Source: a virus. Taken from it: DNA of 41,732 nucleotides. The stretch is taken from positions 1 to 41,732 of the IMG/VR virus record IMGVR_UViG_3300050821_007750, one strand, 5' to 3'. Below, piece after piece: positions 35,791 through 41,732 of this stretch. Numbering within the stretch: the first letter of the stretch is position 1; each line of letters starts with the position of its first letter. The notes under the pieces are model-generated. The model saw only the letters and a program-made list of their open reading frames with translations. It ran no database searches and was not told the origin of the DNA. Both the position numbers and the translations under genes were made by a program.

Positions 35791-35794
35791 ATCG

Positions 35795-38407
35795 TTAGGG
35801 CACCGATAAGAATTGAACCGCCATCATCGGCATAAGGGTGCTGGTCTGTTCAGTCCATGTTGAACCGGTAAGAGATGCGGGGAACCCGCTAGCAAAAGTA
35901 CTTGTTCCACCAGTGCAAGCCGTACCGGCGCAGCTGATATGGCTTATCACCGTACCGGTCCCACTGAGCTGAAGAATATTTGCAGGCGTTGATGTTCCGA
36001 TCAAAGTAGGCGGCAATCCACCGGTTGAACTGACCGAGGCGAATGATGCTGTAGCGCTGTCTGTATTTGAGCAGACCCAGAACTTGTCTGTTACGGTACC
36101 CCCGCCGGGACCACCCTGGACATTCGCGTTCAGCGCCGCGGTGGGTTCGGTCCCGGCTGGCGTAGTAGCCATAGAAGCCGAGCTGGCCACAAGATTAGCC
36201 GGACGATTATCCGAGCCATTCCCATAAATTCCAAAGGCCACGTGGCCAGCCACATCTGCGTTGTAAATCCGGACCGCAACCATATTGAAAGTAGCTATGG
36301 CCCTCTGACCAACCGGAGCGCACCGAATGATATTGGCCTGATGGGCAATAGGAGCAACAGATGCGGGGATAGGCAGGTCAAGCACATACCAGCGCCCGGC
36401 CGTGTAACCGAAATTGCCAGGCAGCGGTGGAGGCGGAATAGTGCCCGAATTTAGAAACTCTACACCGTCCACCTTTGCATTCGCATCCGGGCTTCCAGCA
36501 TGTGGAGCAAAGGCAACAGTGATGAGGCCGTTAACATCCGCATTGACATTGAACGCCTTCACGATTGCCTTGTGCTGCGCCCCGGTCGCCGCAAAGATGT
36601 CAAAGGACGAAAGAACTGTTGTTCCATTGATAGTAACATCAAATAAGCGCTGGAGTGCAGCAGTATCGAAATCCTCGGTGAAATGAAGATTTACGACATA
36701 CCCGTGGCCTGCTTGAAGATTGGATACCGCATAGTTGAACGTACCATAGCGCTCCGATCGGTAAACCAATATAGGCGCCGGATTAGCAACTAGGCTTGTA
36801 TCAACCGGCAAAGTCGGATTACTCAAAGACTGAGTACCGCCGGTGGACCCGATATCCGCAACAAAGTTGCCAACCGCGGGACCGCCGGCATTGATGCTTA
36901 TCGGAATGCTTGAAGAAACCGGATTAAAGGCACCGATATTCGGCGTAGCCGGAGGGGCTAACCCATCAGGCGTCATAAAAGTGAAAATGCGGGAGGTAGG
37001 AGTTGCAGCGCCAGTGCCAATAACAGGTGAGCCGGCGAGAGGGTGAAGGTCCGGAATAGCAGCCGTGACGTTGGTAAGTTTCGGATCTACGCCAAGCTTA
37101 TTGGTAGTGGCAGAAATGGTGTTGCCATTGTCGCTTGAAACAGATGCTTGTCCTACGGTGCCGTTGAACGTGAGATTGTTAGCCCAGGTCGAATTCGATA
37201 CACCGGCATTGCAGCCTGAAGAAGGCGCGCTAAACCATCCCGCCGCAATATCACCATTCTTGACATAGCTTATATTATTTTGCCAAGTGTTATGAAATGA
37301 GCAGCCGTCATCTAGACCGGCTCCCCCGGCACCTAGATCCATGTCCGAATTCCAAATCGTGTTGTTGGTGATGGTGGCTGCATAGGTTGACAAATTGCTG
37401 CCGGCAAATACCTCAATCCCGCGACCGCCCACGTTGTAGATTTCATTGTATGCAATGAGCAACCCGTAAGGATATTGGGGGACATGGCCCCAGGTATCTA
37501 TGATGATACCTTCGCCATCTGTGTGGCCAGTGGTGATGGCTACAGTTTCGCCACCGTCATGGATAACGTTGCCAATCGCCTGAATATGGAAAGGATCGTT
37601 GTCCCAGAGGTTCCCGCCAACAGGCGTTAGCCCCACCATCTCGAAATAATTGTAGCCGGAGGTATGAGAGCCATTATTAGCAGAGAAATCATAGAGCTCC
37701 GTGGCGACGGTGTATTCATAATCGCCTGCTGTTCCTCCGCCCGTGATTGATCCTAGAACACCACCTCCAGCACTGTGATAAATGCCATTGAGGTGCATGT
37801 GATGGTGCCCGCCGGCCTGACACCACAGCTGACCGCCTGAATTGTATGTGTGATTGTTTGAAGGAGAGTATCCCGCAAAACCCTGGACGTTAACGCCATC
37901 GATTTCAAATCCATCAAGGGCAATGAAGTTGCCGGCAAGACAGAAACCTGCAAAGCCATTCGGTTGACTGCCAGTCAGCTTGCAGCCATGGTTTACACTG
38001 CAAACGTAGTTTATGTATCCGGTAGCACCATTTGGACCGCTCCCGGAAGTTGACCACGTTACGCCGGCGCCAGCATCATAATTCGTCCAGCCGGATGAAC
38101 CAAATTGGGTTTGAGTAGCGGCAGTACCTTGAACGTTGACGCAATCACCGCCGGTCAAACCAGTAATATTAGTAGAGGCGCCCCACGGAGTTTTACAATT
38201 GGCGGCAGCACCAAGCGGACCTGCTCCGCAGCCGGGTGTATCAGTGCCGGCAGGGGAAACAAAGAAATTGCGCGTGCAGGTAAGCGGAGACGTAACGTGT
38301 GCAGGTGCCGCGGTCGTTGCATGAGCGTGCCCTATTAAAGCAACAGACCCCGCGGTAACGAAAAAGTTCAGGAAATAGATCACCAAAAAACGTTTCAGGT
38401 TCATCAT
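35795..38407 (-). CDS. Exported beta-helix / malectin protein 2 (putative polysaccharide depolymerase), 870 aa
   Basis: Residues 1-30 are a Sec signal peptide (MMNLKRFLVIYFLNFFVTAG, then SVALIGHAHA, cut before TT). A pectate-lyase-like right-handed beta-helix follows (about 45-490: CTRNFFVSPAGTDTPGCG start, HTDGEGIIIDTWG, DLHPLAGSPVIGTG end). Then a malectin-like carbohydrate-binding domain (about 502-655: PILVYRSERYGTFNYAVSNL, YVVNLHFTED, DANAKVDGVEF) and a C-terminal domain (about 665-870). Many paired cysteines fit an oxidising compartment. It shares ATGA with terL. A virion spike is the alternative. Confidence 0.8.
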   Translation of the reverse strand: MMNLKRFLVIYFLNFFVTAGSVALIGHAHATTAAPAHVTSPLTCTRNFFVSPAGTDTPGCGAGPLGAAANCKTPWGASTNITGLTGGDCVNVQGTAATQTQFGSSGWTNYDAGAGVTWSTSGSGPNGATGYINYVCSVNHGCKLTGSQPNGFAGFCLAGNFIALDGFEIDGVNVQGFAGYSPSNNHTYNSGGQLWCQAGGHHHMHLNGIYHSAGGGVLGSITGGGTAGDYEYTVATELYDFSANNGSHTSGYNYFEMVGLTPVGGNLWDNDPFHIQAIGNVIHDGGETVAITTGHTDGEGIIIDTWGHVPQYPYGLLIAYNEIYNVGGRGIEVFAGSNLSTYAATITNNTIWNSDMDLGAGGAGLDDGCSFHNTWQNNISYVKNGDIAAGWFSAPSSGCNAGVSNSTWANNLTFNGTVGQASVSSDNGNTISATTNKLGVDPKLTNVTAAIPDLHPLAGSPVIGTGAATPTSRIFTFMTPDGLAPPATPNIGAFNPVSSSIPISINAGGPAVGNFVADIGSTGGTQSLSNPTLPVDTSLVANPAPILVYRSERYGTFNYAVSNLQAGHGYVVNLHFTEDFDTAALQRLFDVTINGTTVLSSFDIFAATGAQHKAIVKAFNVNADVNGLITVAFAPHAGSPDANAKVDGVEFLNSGTIPPPPLPGNFGYTAGRWYVLDLPIPASVAPIAHQANIIRCAPVGQRAIATFNMVAVRIYNADVAGHVAFGIYGNGSDNRPANLVASSASMATTPAGTEPTAALNANVQGGPGGGTVTDKFWVCSNTDSATASFASVSSTGGLPPTLIGTSTPANILQLSGTGTVISHISCAGTACTGGTSTFASGFPASLTGSTWTEQTSTLMPMMAVQFLSVP

Positions 38408-39744
38408 ATTCTCACTGTTGGAAGCGTCTCTTCAACTTCGAAAAATTCATCAAATGTCAGCTCGCCGAGAGATTTGAACAGCGGCGCGGGCGGTTCATCT
38501 TTTGGAGCGATTATCTCCCGCCAAGCCATCGCGAGATAGCGCATAGCATCTGCAGGATGACTCGCCCAGTCGTGCCTTGGCACAGTGCGAAAAACTCTGG
38601 CTTTATCATCCCAGTCAGCACGATACTGGCGAAGAGCTTCGATACCAATTTTGCAAGTGGTTCCATTGAAAATCATCCGAGGGAAAGCCAGCTTGGTCGC
38701 ATTAATGCCATCGTCAACATGATGAGAAGGTACAAGCACAGGACGGCGGCCGGCCGCAACCATCGTCTCAATGCGAGTTCTTCCCGTTTCAAAACTAGGA
38801 ACCCGAGCATCGTGAGGCACATAATCGGTACCAGAGTAGCCACGTCGGTTAACCTCAGCTAGGTAGTCGTCAAAGTACCAATTGGCGCATTGGATGAAAT
38901 CATGGATCAGGAGCTGTGATCGTCCGTTGGCGTGGTGACCCACCTGGAAAACCCATACGGCCATGTTGGAGCCATTCCCGAAGTCCCATGCAGTGTGAGT
39001 GGGAGATCCATCAATCGTTTGTATTCCATCTCTGATGCGGCCCGTTCTCTCGCATTCAGACATTTCACGTCCATAATACGCTCCCAAAATGGCAGCTTCG
39101 AAGGAACATTCAAACTCTTGTTCATATTGCTCCTGGGTCATGTCTCCGCGGGCTAGATCGAGCTCGCTTTCCGGCAGAATGCCAGTCTCGCTAGCGCGCC
39201 AAAGAAATGAAAACCACTTCGGATCTTCTTTAGCCCGCTGCCACATCTCGAAGAAGTTATTGCGGCCTTTAGGCGTGCCGATAAAGGTGACTGTTCCGGC
39301 TCTATCGGCAAGCATCGGACGGATGACTGAGCCCCAGACTGATGGGTCCATGTCTGCATACTCGTCAAGCACAACGTCATCGAGATAGCCGCCACGGAGT
39401 GCATCGGCGTTGTCTGCGCCATAAATTCGTATCCTGGCACCGTTGACAAGCTCGATCCACAGTTCTGACTCGTTGACTCTGGCAATGAGTGGCTCAGCGT
39501 AGTGCTTGAAATAGGTCCAAGAGACATCTTTGGCCTGTCTGAGGTAGGGCGCGATATATGCTGCTTTGTAGAACGTAAGCGAGCTCGTAGCCGCCCGGTA
39601 AATCATGTCATTCACGCAAGCAACCGTCTTACCGCAACGGCGATGTGCAACGCCAATAGCAAATCGTTGAGTTCTATCGTGAAATGAGACAAACCAACTG
39701 CGGGGTTTATACGGGATTTCAGAGCGAACTTCTTGAATAGGCAT
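38404..39744 (-). CDS. terL: Large terminase subunit
   Basis: This is a 446-aa packaging ATPase-nuclease. Walker A is HRRCGKT (residues 34-40), Walker B with catalytic Glu is VVLDE (124-128), and the coupling motif region is FIGTPKG (about 155-160). The nuclease domain has its first Asp at about 254 (AWDFGNGSN) and the HDWASHPADAMRY segment near 403-415 with the last acidic ligand. It translocates DNA into the procapsid and cuts it. The stop overlaps the next start as ATGA. Small membrane genes precede it. Confidence 0.95.
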   Translation of the reverse strand: MPIQEVRSEIPYKPRSWFVSFHDRTQRFAIGVAHRRCGKTVACVNDMIYRAATSSLTFYKAAYIAPYLRQAKDVSWTYFKHYAEPLIARVNESELWIELVNGARIRIYGADNADALRGGYLDDVVLDEYADMDPSVWGSVIRPMLADRAGTVTFIGTPKGRNNFFEMWQRAKEDPKWFSFLWRASETGILPESELDLARGDMTQEQYEQEFECSFEAAILGAYYGREMSECERTGRIRDGIQTIDGSPTHTAWDFGNGSNMAVWVFQVGHHANGRSQLLIHDFIQCANWYFDDYLAEVNRRGYSGTDYVPHDARVPSFETGRTRIETMVAAGRRPVLVPSHHVDDGINATKLAFPRMIFNGTTCKIGIEALRQYRADWDDKARVFRTVPRHDWASHPADAMRYLAMAWREIIAPKDEPPAPLFKSLGELTFDEFFEVEETLPTVRI

Positions 39745-39850
39745 CTATCAACGCATGCAGGGCTAGGCCTATCAGCGCAACGCCACAAACGATCAAAAAC
39801 ACGGCAACAAAAGCAATCTCGGGCATCGGCCCAATCCCCACGTCAATCAT
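39719..39850 (-). CDS. Membrane microprotein, 43 aa
   Basis: ATG 39850 overlaps the upstream micro-ORF stop as ATGA, and its end overlaps terL by 26 bases. One hydrophobic helix fills the middle (IAFVAVFLIVCGVALIGLAL), flanked by MIDVGIGPMPE and AYSRSSL. Unknown. Confidence 0.6.
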   Translation of the reverse strand: MIDVGIGPMPEIAFVAVFLIVCGVALIGLALHALIDAYSRSSL

Positions 39851-39924
39851 AGGCGTCGCGATGTTGCGGACAGAATGGCATAGATCAGTAAAAATACCGG
39901 AACGAGAAGCCAATTCAATGACAT
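39847..39924 (-). CDS. Membrane microprotein, 25 aa
   Basis: ATG 39924 lies within the last codons of beta-helix protein 1. The peptide is one hydrophobic helix with a basic end (NWLLVPVFLLIYAILSATSR). It is coupled by ATGA to the 43-aa membrane gene. Support is moderate. Confidence 0.5.
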   Translation of the reverse strand: MSLNWLLVPVFLLIYAILSATSRRL

Positions 39925-41732
39925 GCCACGACCCCTTCAGGCTGATCGACGCTGCCACCATTCGGCAAGACTGCCTGCCAGCGGTTGTTGGCCAAATCCC
40001 AAGTGAACGGCATGAAAGAGCATAGGTTCGGGAGCAATCCCGGCGCGACCGCCTGATTGGTATTCGAGGGCCAGCCGAAAATATTCGAACTCGTTGGCGT
40101 CTGACAAATGATGAAGCCAAGATGCTGACCGTTGACTGTTCCGGGCGCAATAGTCGGAGCCGTCGCATTCCCGGCGCTCAGGCTGAAATATTGGACGTTA
40201 CCATTGCGCACATCAAAAGCCGGGGTCGTAGAAGGCGCAACAACATTGATTATCTCTGTCGCGTCAACGAACTTGTTGCCCGAGCTCACAATGGGATTTG
40301 GCGGGAGATTGTTATAATAGACTTCACCAGCCAATGGCGCCGCTGCGCTGGGCGTTCCTGTGATCACGCATGCCGCAGCCGGGTCACAGAAGAATTTCGT
40401 GATCGTGAACTTCTTGCCCGCGGCGGCACCGGTCCCCGTGAGAACTTCACCTATCTCCAGCGCCTGCGTAATGCCAGACGAATAGGCCACAGCCAAACTT
40501 GTGGCGGTTGGTGCCGGAGTGGAGAGAACGCTGAATGTGATTTGATTGTAGTGATTTGTTATCCCGCCAATTCCCGAAGTCACCTTGAATGTGTTGCCTG
40601 TGAAAGTCTGATTTGGCGTATACCAGCTTCCCCCGGTGATCATGAGATAGTTGGCGCTCAAGGAAGGATCGGTCGCAAAGGTATCGTTGCCATAGATTTG
40701 CGTCTCAGCGAAGTTCTGAAACTGCCCCGTGAATGTTGCGCCTGTGAAATTGGCGGTTTTGATACCTGTGCCTTGGATCAGGTTCTGGAATGTTCCGCCG
40801 TTCACATTGAGCGTGGTGATGATCTTGTCCAGCTCCGAATAGCCATCACCGCGGGCGTCAAGCTGATAGGTCCCGCCCGCCACATTGGCGGTATCGGTCT
40901 GACCGACAAAAATCCCCGTCGCATTGACATTGGTCACCGTTATGTTGCGGCCGCCAGAAATCGAGATCGTGCCACTCACTTGGCGAGCAGATGCGTTCTG
41001 GCTTCCCATCCATGTGAGGAACGTCCCACCTGTAAAGGTGATGTTCTGGGCAATGTGCATATTGGGCCGGTTGAGATCCAATATGCGGGGCTTGCCAGTC
41101 GTCACCCCATAGACCGGCGCGGCATCAACCCACTGAGGGTTATAGGCGTATTTCAATGGATTTTTGAGCGTTACCGTGCCGGCACAGGTGTCTATTGCCG
41201 TGATGGTGTTGTATTCGAAATAGCGCGGCGCCGGCGGATAGCTCGGCAGGCCCATCGAATCAAAGCCGAAGATCAGAACATCATCGCCAACATGGAAGTT
41301 GCTTGAATCAGCGGGAGTTGTGAGCGTGACAGATGGATCATTTATGTTCGCGCCGTTGATGAAGTTCCCGCTTGTGTTCGTGGAAGGATCAAACGGGCCA
41401 TCCCCAGCATTTGAAAACAGATCACCACCAAAGGACATGGCAGTGCCGTCGATCTGGTAGCCGGCATTGCTGGTCATGTTGATGAAGCTGGCGCCGGTCG
41501 CGACAACATCAACGTTCGTGATGCCTTTGAGCCAATGAGTTGAATTGAGGCAGTAAACCCCGGCGGGAATGTTGAACGTGTACCGCGTCGGGTTCTTGCT
41601 GATCAAGAAATTGCGGGCGTTGATGAAAGGGGTAGTCGTATCAGTGCAGACCTGAGCGAGCCCGTTCGTGACAGTTGTTCCAGGAGTGCCGCTAAGAATG
41701 GCATCAGTGCCGGAGATGCCTGTTATCGTGAA
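39915..41732 (-). CDS. Beta-helix protein 1, main part (putative depolymerase/tail spike)
   Basis: This is the 3' part of the 687-aa gene; the 5' part with signal peptide is at 1-344. It has repeated short beta-strands of a right-handed beta-helix (IAQNITFTGGTFLTWMGSQN, GRNITVTNVNATGIFVGQTD, TLNVNGGTFQNLIQGTGIKT, NANFTGATFTGQF-type turns), then a C-terminal receptor- or sugar-binding-like region (APTATSLAVAYSSGITQALE, ending DLANNRWQAVLPNGG). Several cysteines (DTCAG, FFCDPAAAC, IICQ, LCSF) fit an exported protein. It is followed by small membrane genes and terL. Confidence 0.85.
   Translation of the reverse strand, partial: FTITGISGTDAILSGTPGTTVTNGLAQVCTDTTTPFINARNFLISKNPTRYTFNIPAGVYCLNSTHWLKGITNVDVVATGASFINMTSNAGYQIDGTAMSFGGDLFSNAGDGPFDPSTNTSGNFINGANINDPSVTLTTPADSSNFHVGDDVLIFGFDSMGLPSYPPAPRYFEYNTITAIDTCAGTVTLKNPLKYAYNPQWVDAAPVYGVTTGKPRILDLNRPNMHIAQNITFTGGTFLTWMGSQNASARQVSGTISISGGRNITVTNVNATGIFVGQTDTANVAGGTYQLDARGDGYSELDKIITTLNVNGGTFQNLIQGTGIKTANFTGATFTGQFQNFAETQIYGNDTFATDPSLSANYLMITGGSWYTPNQTFTGNTFKVTSGIGGITNHYNQITFSVLSTPAPTATSLAVAYSSGITQALEIGEVLTGTGAAAGKKFTITKFFCDPAAACVITGTPSAAAPLAGEVYYNNLPPNPIVSSGNKFVDATEIINVVAPSTTPAFDVRNGNVQYFSLSAGNATAPTIAPGTVNGQHLGFIICQTPTSSNIFGWPSNTNQAVAPGLLPNLCSFMPFTWDLANNRWQAVLPNGGSVDQPEGVVACH
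41635..41732. repeat. Terminal direct repeat, right copy (98 bp)
   Basis: This is identical to positions 1-98 and lies in the same reading frame of the beta-helix gene. Merging the two copies closes the circle. Confidence 0.95.

Noticed and set aside
40122-41306. 394-codon plus-strand open frame opposite beta-helix protein 1
   Set aside because: It mirrors the codon pattern of the minus-strand gene, has Arg/Cys-rich random-looking sequence and no ribosome-binding site or matching neighbours.

Overview
The window is a complete, circularly closed genome of a temperate short-tailed (podovirus-like) dsDNA phage of about 41.6 kb. The first 98 bases are repeated exactly as the last 98, and one beta-helix gene reads in frame across the join, so the true circle is 41,634 bp. 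The short-tail assignment rests on a long P22-type portal, an adaptor, a hub-like protein, large ejection-type virion proteins including one with a peptidoglycan-hydrolase domain, collar and glycine-rich fibres, and no tape measure or sheath. A tyrosine integrase, a putative excisionase and an attP that carries the 3' half of a tRNA-Val(CAC) gene show that it can lysogenise. The attP tRNA sequence fits a proteobacterial host, perhaps an alphaproteobacterium; that host call is an inference.

Layout. Two transcription units diverge from about 5.5 kb. Leftward (minus strand): a ribbon-helix-helix regulator and a membrane protein, two hairpins of which one is terminator-like, then the replication block (VRR-NUC nuclease, a putative ParB/HTH-like protein, a replication initiator carrying iteron-like repeats) and a possible late regulator. 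A 249-base non-coding stretch full of hairpins follows, then the packaging and late operon. Through the circular join this runs: candidate small terminase, beta-helix protein 1 with a signal peptide, terL, beta-helix/malectin protein 2 with a signal peptide, portal, decoration-like proteins, scaffold, major capsid, terminator, adaptor, hub, GNAT, S74-type protein, two ejection proteins, collar fibre, glycine-rich fibre, endolysin and a nest of very small membrane genes for lysis, ending at 12.7 kb.

Rightward (plus strand): an XRE repressor, an 18-bp perfect palindrome and a promoter, then a chain of eight tiny genes (12 to 76 codons) joined by ATGA stop/start overlaps. After these come a Gp157-family protein, a small exported protein, a protein with an SSB-like acidic tail, excisionase and integrase, attP, tandem coiled-coil genes and a few small genes, ending at 12.5 kb. 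The two units converge on a repeat-rich non-coding stretch at 12.48-12.71 kb.

Most worth a second look: the two putative depolymerases with Sec signal peptides, the structured leader before the terminase genes, the ATGA-coupled microgene cassette, a virion protein with about 5.5 aromatic 31-residue repeats, and the prospect that in the lysogen the rebuilt host tRNA-Val gene reads straight into the RIAALE coiled-coil genes. Many genes here are too short for routine gene calling and were found by translating the gaps and following start/stop overlaps.
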